From the NCBI RefSeq assembly GCF_013249065.1, contig NZ_JABRWQ010000004.1, forward strand, positions 1-64,000: 64,000 nt of DNA. Direction: 5' to 3'. Each line of letters opens with the position of its first letter. Position 1 is the first letter of the stretch. This DNA is from Winogradskyella litoriviva (lineage in GTDB: Bacteria; Bacteroidota; Bacteroidia; Flavobacteriales; Flavobacteriaceae). The notes under the pieces were generated by a model. That model searched no databases and was not told the DNA's origin. It worked only from the letters and a program-made list of their open reading frames with translations. This document shows, piece by piece, positions 11,102 to 19,689 of this stretch. The position numbers and the translations under genes are program-made.

Positions 11102-12896
11102 TTATTATTTTTTTAAATGATTGTAGTATTTCATTGGTTTTACTAATGTTTTCTTTGTCTATAAAAATATAGTTGGAGATAAAATCATAGTTGCACTCTA
11201 AGACTAAATTAGATGTAGCTTTTATTTCCATTTTAAGCGAAATTCCATTTTCCATATATTCATAGTTGATGGAATTAAATATTTCTATTGGCTCATCTAA
11301 TAGAATTGTTACTTGTACTTGTTTATAAAAAGAGTTTCTTAAGTAAGTACCTTCCATTAAAGTTTCTCTATTTTCAGTTTCTATTAGTCTTGGTAAAAAA
11401 TCAATAAAAAGATATTTATTTTGGTTATCATTAAAAGTTTTTCCATTTATAGATATATGACCATTAAAGTGAAATTTTTGTACCTCGTTGGTGAAATTTA
11501 AGTTGCTAACTGATTGGTTACCAAAAATTTCTTGGTACAATTGTTTGCTATAATTATTAAATTCTATTTTAGTTTCATAATTAAGATTTCTACGTAAATA
11601 ATTGCCAGAAGCTCCAAAATAATCAATATTAAAATCACCTTCTATAAGTGTTTTTTTAGAATCTAATTTTAAATTTATTTTATAATTAATTTTGTTTTGT
11701 TGAGGCGTTAATGCTTCCACTTTATAGAATAAACCTCCATTAGAGTTAACAATTAATATGGTGCGTCCTTGCAAACTTTGAACTGGTGTTCCTTCTATAT
11801 GGATTGGGTCAGTTGGGTCTAATAGTAGTGTTTTATTGTTAATGAATGCCGTTGCTATAACATGATTAGCTGAGCTTAAAGAAGGAAAATCACAATCACT
11901 AATATGGTCAAAAGTTGCAGCCAAAGCAATGTTACTAGTAATCCCTTTATATCTTAAAGCTTCAGATAAAAAATTAGATAAATCTTTACAGTCTCCTTGT
12001 TTATTTAAATATACTTCGTTTGGATGAGAAGGAATAAACGCTCCCATACCAATTTCTATAGCGACATATTTGAAGCTATTTTTTACATAATTATATATAA
12101 TATTAACAATTTCAAGAGGGTCATTAGTGTGTGATGTTAAATCATCTATTTTTTCTTTAACTGTTACATTTAATCCCTTTTTTTCTGCTACATTTTTATT
12201 ATACCAATCATTAATATAACTGATAGGTTTATTATTATATGAATTAGGGTATACTATGGTCCTCATAAAGGGAATCTTCATATTTTTATAGATTCCAAAA
12301 AACTGTAGAGGATCAGGTTTAATTTTTTTTGGACATGCGACAATAAGCCATTCAGATCCTGTATTGGTTTTTGTTGAATCTATCTTAAAAAAAGGTAATG
12401 AGTCTGTATAAATTGTTTTGTGTGCTAATTGAAATTGCTTAGGAATATTGATTTGATACTTTAAGGTATCTATAACGTTATATGAAGAGAAGTGCAAACT
12501 AGCGAAATACATTAATTGGTTGCATGATATTTGATAGCTTAATATTATATCCATATCAGCTGGTATCACTACAGATTTATTTTTTTGACTAGTTATGTAA
12601 TCTAATTTAACGTCTTGCTCATATATTTTTTTGATAGCTATTTGTTTTTGGCGTTTTCCTTTTTTAACATAGAGTCTAATATTTGAAATTTCTTCTAGTT
12701 CCGAATCATAAAATATGGGATAGATCCTGACTTCATCACTTTTTTTAAATGTAACTATTATTTCATTTGTAAAAGTGGAGTCTTCTTTTATTTTAATTTT
12801 TTCAAACTTAGATTTTAAATGTAGATTTTGAGAGACTCCATTTAAATTGTAAAAGGTTAAAAGCAAAGTAATTATTGGGACAAAATAACTTTTCAT
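11067..12896 (-). CDS. DUF3857/transglutaminase-core exported protein
   Basis: A 609-residue protein with a signal peptide (about residues 1-22), DUF3857 domain (about 45-215) and a transglutaminase-like core (about 260-370). The papain-type set is intact: Cys303 in KQGDCKDLS, His345 in SSANHVIATA and Asp360 in LLLDPTDP. It could act as a periplasmic thiol peptidase or acyl transferase; substrates are unknown. It is the first gene of a two-gene unit with the degenerate paralogue, whose start lies inside its last 35 bases. Co-expression of an active and an inactive family member suggests they may work as a pair, which is inference. Confidence 0.85.
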   Translation of the reverse strand: MKSYFVPIITLLLTFYNLNGVSQNLHLKSKFEKIKIKEDSTFTNEIIVTFKKSDEVRIYPIFYDSELEEISNIRLYVKKGKRQKQIAIKKIYEQDVKLDYITSQKNKSVVIPADMDIILSYQISCNQLMYFASLHFSSYNVIDTLKYQINIPKQFQLAHKTIYTDSLPFFKIDSTKTNTGSEWLIVACPKKIKPDPLQFFGIYKNMKIPFMRTIVYPNSYNNKPISYINDWYNKNVAEKKGLNVTVKEKIDDLTSHTNDPLEIVNIIYNYVKNSFKYVAIEIGMGAFIPSHPNEVYLNKQGDCKDLSNFLSEALRYKGITSNIALAATFDHISDCDFPSLSSANHVIATAFINNKTLLLDPTDPIHIEGTPVQSLQGRTILIVNSNGGLFYKVEALTPQQNKINYKINLKLDSKKTLIEGDFNIDYFGASGNYLRRNLNYETKIEFNNYSKQLYQEIFGNQSVSNLNFTNEVQKFHFNGHISINGKTFNDNQNKYLFIDFLPRLIETENRETLMEGTYLRNSFYKQVQVTILLDEPIEIFNSINYEYMENGISLKMEIKATSNLVLECNYDFISNYIFIDKENISKTNEILQSFKKIINEPIVLKKQKI

Positions 12897-13013
12897 ATTT
12901 AAATTTAATCAATTTTATATAATTTTAAAAATTTGAAATGATTAAATTTTTTGTAAGTTATTTATTACTATATTTTTTAATCTATAATATTAGAGATTTT
13001 GGATATGTTTTAT
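12897..13013. other. Upstream region of the DUF3857 pair
   Basis: AT-rich stretch just upstream of the 609-residue gene; it should contain its promoter. TAnnTTTG-like boxes are not clear here. No ORF or RNA gene is visible. The rest of the 406-base gap holds an SGNH-hydrolase remnant and a terminator, listed separately. Confidence 0.35.
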
Positions 13014-13190
13014 TTAAGACTCTATTTCTCTTTCAATTATAGGGGCAATAGCTTCTCTGTATTTATTGTAAGCTCATGCAGTCAGATGAATGCTATCAAA
13101 AGAGAATACGTCTTTTAATATTTGCTTATAAGGGAATAGTATATTAAAATCAATATATTACCATTCTTCTCTCACATAGTTTTTTACTTA
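13014..13190 (-). pseudogene. Decayed SGNH/GDSL hydrolase C-terminal remnant
   Basis: Translating the minus strand in one frame gives NYVREEW-stop-YIDFNILFPYKQ, then FSFDSIHLTA-stop, then YNKYREAIAPIIEREIES and a final stop at 13014. The DSIHLTA...Y..Y.EAIAPII pattern is the C-terminal Asp-x-x-His block of SGNH esterases (normally DGIHLTAEGY). Two in-frame stops interrupt it and no upstream half with the GDS block is present, so this is a dead gene fragment. It lies in the 406-base gap between the DUF3857 pair and the coiled-coil membrane protein. Confidence 0.65.
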
Positions 13191-13258
13191 TAAAATGTTT
13201 TTGTTAAAGCATTTTAGGTTATATAAGATTGGGAATCTTCTGAATTATAAATAAAAAA

Positions 13259-13280
13259 ATCCGTAATTAAATTACGGATT
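13259..13280 (-). terminator. Terminator of the 202-residue coiled-coil protein gene
   Basis: Perfect hairpin AATCCGTAATT / AATTACGGATT with almost no loop; on the minus strand it runs into a T7 tail. It sits 23 bases after the stop of the membrane protein gene and before the pseudogene remnant. Confidence 0.8.
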
Positions 13281-13302
13281 AAACTTATATTTAATTTTGT
13301 TA

Positions 13303-13911
13303 TTAAGACTTTTGCTTATTTAGCTCGTCTTGTAACTGGCGTCTTACTTTTTGTTCGCGTTCTAAAGCGGTACGTCTGTGATCTTCAAACTCAATTTCTA
13401 CTTCTTCTAATTTACGCTTAGCTTCTCTTGTAGATGAATTGCTTCCTTTAAATTTGTAAATAAACAAAAGTAATAAGGCAAATAAAGCACCAATAATACT
13501 CCACATTAAAACCTTATAACTTGCTTTACTAGTTTGTATGCCAAATAACGAAATGTTATCTTTTTCCTCATTTGTGGCATTTAGCGTAGTTTCAGTATTT
13601 GCTAAATTAGATTTTAAACTTTCAATTTCATCTGCTTGTTTCTTTACTACTGCCTGTGTGTCTGATAAATCTTTGTGTACTGCCTTTAGTGTATCTGCTA
13701 CATGAGATTTTAAGGTATACAACCAAGTTCTTTTAACTACTTTGTATTCTTGATACTTACCAGATTTTCTAATTAAATATTCAAACTGATTATCTATTGT
13801 ACCACTGTTAAGAGATAATTTCTCTTCTGTTTCCGTTTCAGTTTGTGCTTTTATAGTTTGTAAACTAAATGTAACTAAAAGAATAACAGAGACTTTGGTT
13901 AGGAATTTCAT
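13303..13911 (-). CDS. Exported coiled-coil protein with one transmembrane helix
   Basis: A 202-residue protein: signal peptide 1-22 (ends IKAQ), an extracytoplasmic part with a coiled coil at about 85-118 (repeated Lys/Glu/Leu heptads), one membrane helix at about 133-152, and a highly charged helical tail (EAKRKLEEVEIEFEDHRR). Similar Bacteroidota proteins carry the inherited name tRNA (guanine-N1)-methyltransferase in databases; nothing here supports that, and the real TrmD is encoded 4 kb away. Function is unknown; a structural envelope role is possible. It is a single-gene unit with its own terminator. Confidence 0.75.
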   Translation of the reverse strand: MKFLTKVSVILLVTFSLQTIKAQTETETEEKLSLNSGTIDNQFEYLIRKSGKYQEYKVVKRTWLYTLKSHVADTLKAVHKDLSDTQAVVKKQADEIESLKSNLANTETTLNATNEEKDNISLFGIQTSKASYKVLMWSIIGALFALLLLFIYKFKGSNSSTREAKRKLEEVEIEFEDHRRTALEREQKVRRQLQDELNKQKS

Positions 13912-13997
13912 CTAAGGTGTAATTTTGATTTTGTTAGATTAATTGATTGCCAAGATAATAATTTTATGAAGATTTCCATACATATTTACTAAACAAA

Positions 13998-14021
13998 TAG
14001 CCTCACAATAATGTGAGGCTA
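13998..14021 (-). terminator. Second hairpin downstream of gap
   Basis: Perfect 9-bp stem TAGCCTCAC / GTGAGGCTA with a 6-base loop; on the minus strand it is followed by TTTGTTTAG, a weak T tail. With the hairpin at 14124-14155 it may form a double terminator after GAPDH, insulating the coiled-coil gene that starts at 13911. Confidence 0.55.
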
Positions 14022-14123
14022 CTTATATACGACTTAAAAATTATTTTAGATGTTCAACAATCTTAAAAGTAAAAAATTTCTAATTATTGCACTTTAAAGT
14101 ATTGGTTATTGGATACCAAAATG

Positions 14124-14155
14124 AAAAAAATCTCACCAATGGGTAAGATTTTTTC
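14124..14155 (-). terminator. gap (GAPDH) terminator
   Basis: Hairpin AAAAAATCT-ACC / GGT-AGATTTTTT, flanked by A/T runs so it can act in either direction. It begins 20 bases after the GAPDH stop on the minus strand. Confidence 0.75.
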
Positions 14156-14174
14156 TTTTCCTTTTTCAATAATT

Positions 14175-15623
14175 CTAATAGTAAGTATAGCGTCTTACTT
14201 TAGAAATATACTTTGCCAAACGAACTACTTGATGACTATAACCATATTCATTATCATACCATATATAGAGTATAGCATTTTTACCATCTTTTCTCACAAT
14301 AGTTGCTTTACTGTCATAAATAGAAGGTGCAGAGCTACCAACAATATCGCTAGATACAAGCTCGTCGCTCATTTCGTATTTAATTTGTTCTACCAAATCA
14401 CCTTCAAGCGCATATTTTTTCATAATAGTATTAATGCTATCAACTGAAGTTTCATTTTTTAATTCTAAATTTAAAATTGCTAGAGATCCATTTGGTACAG
14501 GAACTCTAATAGCATTTGAGGTTAGCTTGCCTTCTAAAGATGGTAAAGCTTTGCTTACAGCTTGGCCTGCACCAGTTTCTGTAATTACCATATTTAATGC
14601 TGCAGCACGTCCTCGTCTATATTTTTTATGAAAATTATCTACTAAATTCTGGTCATTGGTATAAGCGTGTATTGTTTCTAAATGACCTGTAATAATACCA
14701 AAAGAATCTTCAACGGCTTTTAATATAGGAGTGATAGCATTGGTTGTACAAGATGCAGCTGAAAATATTTTAACCTTATCTGGATTATGTTCTGTATGAT
14801 TAACACCATGTACAATATTAGGAATTCCTTTACCTGGTGCAGTAAGTAATACTTTGTCAACACCTTTTGCTTTAAGATGTCTACTTAGAGCTTCCTTATC
14901 TCTAAATGCACCAGTATTATCAATAATTAAGGCATTTGAGATTCCATATTTAGTATAGTCTATATCTTCTGGCTTATTTGCCGAAATGATTTTTACAGTA
15001 GTACCATTAATAATTATTGCTGAGTTTTTTGGGTCTGTACTTACCATTCCGGAGAAATCACCATGTACAGAATCGTTTCTTAGTAAAGAAGCTCGTTTTT
15101 CTAACACCGTTTCATCAATGTCGCCTCTGGTAACAATAGCTCTTAATCTTAATTGGTTCCCTTTACCAGTACGTGTCATTAATTCACGTGCTACTAAACG
15201 TCCAATTCTACCAAATCCATAAAGTACAACATCTTTAGGTTCAATAGCTTTATTGTTTTTAGCCTTACCTAATTTTGAAGCTACAAATGCTGTAGCATTA
15301 CTATATTTTTGGTCCTCTAAATGAAACTCGTAAGTTAACTTCCCTATGTCTAGCTTAGCAGGAGGGAAGTTTAAAGCACTAATTGCTTGTGCAATTTCAA
15401 CAGAATCAAAAATTGAAATTGGTTTTTGAACAAATTCACCTGCATATTCATGTAAATTTAAAATTTCGCTTACATTTCTGTCTATTAATTGATTTCTAAA
15501 CAAAACGAGCTCAATAGACTTATCATACCATAAGTCACTTATTATTTTAATAAATTCTACTGTTGCTCTGCGACGGTCAGCTTGAAACGCTAACTCTTTC
15601 TCGTAAGTGGCATTAAAACCCAT
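14175..15623 (-). CDS. gap: Glyceraldehyde-3-phosphate dehydrogenase, long N-terminal extension type
   Basis: The C-terminal 350 residues are a full phosphorylating GAPDH: Rossmann GFGRIGR at 136-142, catalytic Cys292 in SAASCTTNAITP, His319 in ETIHAYTNDQ and the closing WYDNEYGYSHQVV. It interconverts glyceraldehyde-3-phosphate and 1,3-bisphosphoglycerate. About 130 residues precede the Rossmann fold (helical, with RRRATVEFIKIISDLWYDKS). This 482-residue form is widespread in Bacteroidota, so the extension is a family trait and not a fusion error. Role of the extension (regulation, or a bias to gluconeogenesis) is unknown. It is monocistronic, with its own terminators. Confidence 0.93.
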   Translation of the reverse strand: MGFNATYEKELAFQADRRRATVEFIKIISDLWYDKSIELVLFRNQLIDRNVSEILNLHEYAGEFVQKPISIFDSVEIAQAISALNFPPAKLDIGKLTYEFHLEDQKYSNATAFVASKLGKAKNNKAIEPKDVVLYGFGRIGRLVARELMTRTGKGNQLRLRAIVTRGDIDETVLEKRASLLRNDSVHGDFSGMVSTDPKNSAIIINGTTVKIISANKPEDIDYTKYGISNALIIDNTGAFRDKEALSRHLKAKGVDKVLLTAPGKGIPNIVHGVNHTEHNPDKVKIFSAASCTTNAITPILKAVEDSFGIITGHLETIHAYTNDQNLVDNFHKKYRRGRAAALNMVITETGAGQAVSKALPSLEGKLTSNAIRVPVPNGSLAILNLELKNETSVDSINTIMKKYALEGDLVEQIKYEMSDELVSSDIVGSSAPSIYDSKATIVRKDGKNAILYIWYDNEYGYSHQVVRLAKYISKVRRYTYY

Positions 15624-15716
15624 ATTAATTGGTTTAGAGATTAAATATTGATTAGTTTATTTTTGCGAAAATACTATATTTCAAACGTTTTCGTAGCACT
15701 TTTTAACGAAAATAAA

Positions 15717-15747
15717 AACCCTTCAAAGAATATTACTTTGAAGGGTT
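15717..15747 (-). terminator. htrA terminator
   Basis: Perfect 12-bp hairpin AACCCTTCAAAG / CTTTGAAGGGTT with a 7-base loop; on the minus strand it is followed by TTTTATTTT. It lies 24 bases after the stop of the HtrA protease gene. Confidence 0.85.
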
Positions 15748-15771
15748 CTCTTAACCTAATTATTAAAGAAT

Positions 15772-17181
15772 TTATCTAAAATTATAGACTACTTTTTCAC
15801 CATCATTATTAATAACCTCTATTTGTAAAGGTTCATTTATTGCTCTTGTTTTTATAGCATTTTGTGCATCGTCAATGGTATAAAGTTTATTACCATTAAT
15901 TTTTGTGATAATAGAACCTTCTTCAATACCATTTTTATTCCAATATGGTTTATAATTTTCGTCGAAGGTTGAAATCTTAACCCCAAATTCAGTTTTATAT
16001 TTTTTAAGTTCTGCTTTTGTAGCATTTTTTATAAAACCAATTGTTGGTAGTTTAATAGTTGAAGGCTTAAGTAAAGTTACTGGTACTGTTTCTTCTTCTC
16101 CATCTCTAAGTAATGTAACGTTTACGACATCATTAGGGCTTTTAGTTTTTAAATAGCCAGATAAGTCTGAAAATTTTTGAATTTTAACATTATCAATTTT
16201 ATAAATGATATCACCAGATTGTATACCAGCTTTTTCAGCACCTGTGTCTTCTTGCACATCACTTACATAAAAGCCTTCTGTAGTGTCTGTCCCTAATTCT
16301 TTTGCAGCATCATTATTTAAAGCACCACCAACAACACCAAGAATTCCGTTTTGAACATTACCATATTCCATTATATCATTCACAATTTTACGCGCAATAT
16401 TACTTGGCACGGCAAAAGAATAACCAATATAAGAACCAGTTTGCGATGATATAGCCGTATTTATACCTATTAAATCACCACTGGTATTTACCAATGCACC
16501 TCCTGAGTTTCCAGGATTTACAGCAGCATCAGTTTGTATAAAGGACTGTGAGTGGTTGCCAGATAAATCTCTAGATTTTGCACTTATAATACCAGCAGTT
16601 ACTGTTGAGTTAAGGTTAAAAGGATTACCTACTGCTAAAACCCATTCGCCAACTTTAGCATTATCAGAATCTCCAAAGGCCATAAATGGTAGGTCTTCAT
16701 CGGTTTCAATTTTTAACAATGCTATATCTGTGGTTTCGTCCGTACCTATTAATTCTGCCATATATGCTTTATTGTTATTTAGCGTAATGCTTATTTCGTT
16801 TGCATTCTTAATAACATGGTTGTTTGTTACAATATAACCCGTTGGAGAAATAATAACACCACTTCCTGTACCAACGTGTGCACGCTGAGAGCTACGACCA
16901 TAAAATAAGTCTCTCATTGATGTTGGCGCATTTACAATAGCTGTGTTTTTTACATGGACTACAGCATCTAAAGATTTATCAGCTGCTTCAACAAAATTTG
17001 CTGCAATTAGATTGTTATTATTTACTGTATTGTGAGTAGATGTTGGCACAAATACAGGAAGGTCAGTAGACGCTTCAACAGTTAAAGGTTGCGATTCATT
17101 TTCAACAAAAAGCTTATAACCACTTAAGGTTAAAAATCCACCTAATGCCGAAACAAACACTAATAATAATACCTTCTTCAT
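15772..17181 (-). CDS. htrA: HtrA/DegP-family periplasmic serine protease
   Basis: A 469-residue protein that degrades or refolds damaged envelope proteins. An N-terminal hydrophobic segment (3-20) exports or anchors it. The trypsin-like domain has the triad His122 (TNNHVI), Asp152 (TTDIALL) and Ser226 (NPGNSGGAL). A PDZ domain covers about 275-365 (ILGVVGG...), and a second, weaker PDZ-like region ends the protein (KINGNKLYTIDDAQNAI). Length and two-PDZ layout fit DegP/DegQ-type enzymes of Bacteroidota. It has its own terminator, and dapF is divergent upstream, so both promoters share the 160-base gap. Confidence 0.93.
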   Translation of the reverse strand: MKKVLLLVFVSALGGFLTLSGYKLFVENESQPLTVEASTDLPVFVPTSTHNTVNNNNLIAANFVEAADKSLDAVVHVKNTAIVNAPTSMRDLFYGRSSQRAHVGTGSGVIISPTGYIVTNNHVIKNANEISITLNNNKAYMAELIGTDETTDIALLKIETDEDLPFMAFGDSDNAKVGEWVLAVGNPFNLNSTVTAGIISAKSRDLSGNHSQSFIQTDAAVNPGNSGGALVNTSGDLIGINTAISSQTGSYIGYSFAVPSNIARKIVNDIMEYGNVQNGILGVVGGALNNDAAKELGTDTTEGFYVSDVQEDTGAEKAGIQSGDIIYKIDNVKIQKFSDLSGYLKTKSPNDVVNVTLLRDGEEETVPVTLLKPSTIKLPTIGFIKNATKAELKKYKTEFGVKISTFDENYKPYWNKNGIEEGSIITKINGNKLYTIDDAQNAIKTRAINEPLQIEVINNDGEKVVYNFR

Positions 17182-17325
17182 AATTTTCAGTTTTAAGTTT
17201 AATTTTATTTTTCTTTTATCTAACGATTAAAATTAGAAATTTATTGATTTCAATTTTCAATTTAACGTCTTTTTAACTTCAATTTTAACGCGTGTTTAAC
17301 AACTGTTTATAACATGTATTATTCT

Positions 17326-17333
17326 TATATTTG
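17326..17333 (+). promoter_or_regulatory. dapF promoter, -7 box
   Basis: TATATTTG, an exact match to TAnnTTTG, ten bases before ATG 17343 and sixteen before ATG 17349. CTGTTT at 17303-17308 is a possible weak -33 element. The box overlaps the TTG at 17331, which therefore cannot be the start codon of dapF. Confidence 0.6.
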
Positions 17334-17348
17334 CCTCTAATTATGATT

Positions 17349-18122
17349 ATGACATTTTACAAATATCAAGGTACAGGCAATGATTTTATTATTGTAGATA
17401 ACCGACTGCAAACTATAGATAAGAAGAATACTAAAGGTATTAAGGAATTATGCGACCGTCGTTTTGGCATTGGCGCAGATGGATTTATACTTTTAGAAAA
17501 TGATGAGGATTCAGATTTTAGAATGGTGTATTACAATGCAGATGGTAATGAAAGTAGTATGTGCGGAAATGGAGGTCGTTGCATTGTTGCTTTTGCAAAA
17601 TTTTTAGGCATTATAGAAAATGAAACTCAGTTTAATGCTATTGATGGACTGCATAATGCAAAAGTTGAAGCTGATATAGTACATTTACAAATGCAAGATG
17701 TTTTAAATATTGAAACTCACAACAATCATCAATTTTTAAATACAGGATCGCCTCATCATGTAGAAATGGTTTCAGGCATTTCTAATTTTGAAGTTAATTT
17801 TTATGGTTCTAAAATTAGATATGGAGAGCCTTATAATGAAGCTGGTAGTAATGTGAATTTTGTTGAACAAATAGACACAAATCATTTTGCAGTTAGAACC
17901 TATGAAAGAGGTGTAGAGGATGAAACTTTGTCTTGCGGAACAGGTGTTACTGCAGTTGCAATTGCAATGCATAAAATAGGAAAAACAGAAAGCAAAAATA
18001 TTAACTTAAAAACACAAGGTGGTGAGCTAAAGGTTACATTTAATTATGATGCTAACGGTTACCATAATATTTGGTTAGTTGGACCAGCAGAGCAAGTTTT
18101 TAAAGGCAATATTGAATGGTAA
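17349..18122 (+). CDS. dapF: Diaminopimelate epimerase
   Basis: DapF converts LL- to meso-diaminopimelate, for lysine and for peptidoglycan crosslinks. Both catalytic cysteines are present: Cys72 in SMCGNGGRC and Cys196 in LSCGTGVTA, in the two mirror-image halves of a 257-residue protein of normal length. The frame is open upstream to a TTG at 17331 and an ATG at 17343, but the promoter box covers 17326-17333 and the family starts at M-T-F-Y-K-Y-Q-G, so I use 17349 (17343 is possible). The stop overlaps the next gene by seven bases; dapF, GNAT, mltG and the DUF2279 gene form one operon. Confidence 0.95.
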   Translation: MTFYKYQGTGNDFIIVDNRLQTIDKKNTKGIKELCDRRFGIGADGFILLENDEDSDFRMVYYNADGNESSMCGNGGRCIVAFAKFLGIIENETQFNAIDGLHNAKVEADIVHLQMQDVLNIETHNNHQFLNTGSPHHVEMVSGISNFEVNFYGSKIRYGEPYNEAGSNVNFVEQIDTNHFAVRTYERGVEDETLSCGTGVTAVAIAMHKIGKTESKNINLKTQGGELKVTFNYDANGYHNIWLVGPAEQVFKGNIEW

Positions 18123-18640
18123 GTCTAAAAGGGAAACATATCTATTTACGAGCTTTAGAACCAGAAGATTTAGAGTTTGTCTACACAATTGAAAATGATA
18201 CAAACCTTTGGCATTTAAGTGATACGCAAACACCATATTCTAGGTTTTTAATAAAACAATATCTCGAAAATGCTCAGCAAGATATTTTTGAAGCCAAACA
18301 GTTAAGACTAGCCATTTGTAATAAAGATGACGATACTGTTGGTTTAATTGATGTTTTTGATTTTGATATAAAAAATAAACGTGCAGGTATTGGTATTCTT
18401 ATAAAGGATAAAGAGAATAGAAATCTGGGTTTTGGTAAAGAAGCGTTGGAATTATTGGTAGATTATTGTTTTGAAACTTTGCATTTGCATCAAGTATATG
18501 CTAATATATCAGTAAACAACTTAGCAAGTTTAAAACTGTTTCAGAAAAATGGATTTAAGAAAATAGGACTAAAAAAAGATTGGAGTTTTGATGGTAAAAT
18601 CTATACCGATGAATTCCTTTTACAACGAATCAACAATTAA
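18116..18640 (+). CDS. GNAT-family N-acetyltransferase (RimJ/RimL type)
   Basis: A 174-residue single-domain acetyltransferase. It begins with the RimJ/RimL-like LKGKHIYLRALEPEDLEF, has the acetyl-CoA loop region around ENRNLGFGKEALELLV (about 100-115) and ends with the VSVNNLASLKLFQKNGF-type motif (about 140-155; here ISVNNLASLKLFQKNGF). Members acetylate protein N-termini, polyamines or small amines; SpeG-like polyamine acetylation is one option, but the substrate cannot be read from sequence. It overlaps dapF by seven bases and is two bases from mltG, so it is co-expressed with cell-wall genes. Confidence 0.88.
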   Translation: MVSLKGKHIYLRALEPEDLEFVYTIENDTNLWHLSDTQTPYSRFLIKQYLENAQQDIFEAKQLRLAICNKDDDTVGLIDVFDFDIKNKRAGIGILIKDKENRNLGFGKEALELLVDYCFETLHLHQVYANISVNNLASLKLFQKNGFKKIGLKKDWSFDGKIYTDEFLLQRINN

Positions 18641-18642
18641 CT

Positions 18643-19686
18643 ATGTATATTAAAAAAATTCTTTGGGCAATTGCTCTTATTGGTTTGGTAATTTGTGGCG
18701 CCTTTGCTTACTATATATATGGAGCAATGTTTAAGCCCAATACAAAATTTAATAATGAAACGGCTTATATTTTTGTGCCAACGGATGCAACTTACCCACA
18801 AGTGCTTGCGCAATTAAAACCACTTTTAAAAGATATAGATAAGTTTGATGCTTTAGCAAGTCAGAAAAAATATAATACTAACATTAAAGCTGGTCGTTTT
18901 GCAATTTCTAAGGGAATGAATAATAATGACATTATTAATTCTATAAGAAGTAAAAATCTTCCAATTAAAATTGCTTTTAATAATCAGAATAGTATTGAGG
19001 ATTTAGCAGGAAGAATAAGTAACCAAATTGAAGCCGATAGTTTATCGCTTTTAAAGGCAATGACAGATTCTGAATTTTTATCAAAAAATGATTTTAACCA
19101 AGCAACTGCTTTAGGCATGTATTTGCCAAATAGTTATGAATTCTTCTGGAATACTTCTGCTGAAACCTTTAGAGATAGAATGTTAACTGAGTATAATCGC
19201 TTTTGGACAGACAAAAGAAAAGCACAAGCTAAGAAACTGAATTTAACACCAAATGAGGTGATAACTTTGGCTTCTATTGTACATGAAGAATCTAAGCAAG
19301 CAGATGAGCAACCTAGAGTAGCTGGAGTCTACCTTAACCGATTAAGAATTAAAATGCCATTACAAGCCGATCCTACATTAAAATTTGCAGCTTATAAATT
19401 GCCAGAATATAAGAATACTGTTATAAGACGTGTTCTAAATGTTCATAAAGAAATAGAATCACCATATAATACCTATAAATATTCTGGTTTACCACCAGGA
19501 CTTATTGCTATGCCAGACTTATCAGCAATAAAAGCCGTTTTAAATCCGGAAAAGCATAATTACTTATATTTTGCAGCAGACGCCAAGCGTATTGGCTATC
19601 ATAAGTTTGCTAAAACGTTGGGTCAGCACAATAATAATGCAAGACAATATCATAACTATTTGTCTTCTCAAGGTATTAATAAGTAA
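18643..19686 (+). CDS. mltG: Endolytic transglycosylase MltG
   Basis: MltG cuts nascent glycan strands and is thought to set their length. The 347-residue protein has one N-terminal membrane helix (about 6-26), a LysM-like region in the first half, and the YceG catalytic core with ASIVHEESK (Glu215/Glu216) followed by the family block RVAGVYLNRLRIKMPLQADPT and ending near SGLPPGLIAMP. All hallmarks of the family are present and the length is typical. It is two bases after the GNAT gene and three before the DUF2279 gene. Confidence 0.95.
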   Translation: MYIKKILWAIALIGLVICGAFAYYIYGAMFKPNTKFNNETAYIFVPTDATYPQVLAQLKPLLKDIDKFDALASQKKYNTNIKAGRFAISKGMNNNDIINSIRSKNLPIKIAFNNQNSIEDLAGRISNQIEADSLSLLKAMTDSEFLSKNDFNQATALGMYLPNSYEFFWNTSAETFRDRMLTEYNRFWTDKRKAQAKKLNLTPNEVITLASIVHEESKQADEQPRVAGVYLNRLRIKMPLQADPTLKFAAYKLPEYKNTVIRRVLNVHKEIESPYNTYKYSGLPPGLIAMPDLSAIKAVLNPEKHNYLYFAADAKRIGYHKFAKTLGQHNNNARQYHNYLSSQGINK

Positions 19687-19689
19687 GAT

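Noticed and set aside
9077-12896. The DUF3857 pair as one frameshifted gene
   Set aside because: Each protein has its own signal segment, DUF3857 domain and transglutaminase-like domain; the 35-base overlap is simple coupling.
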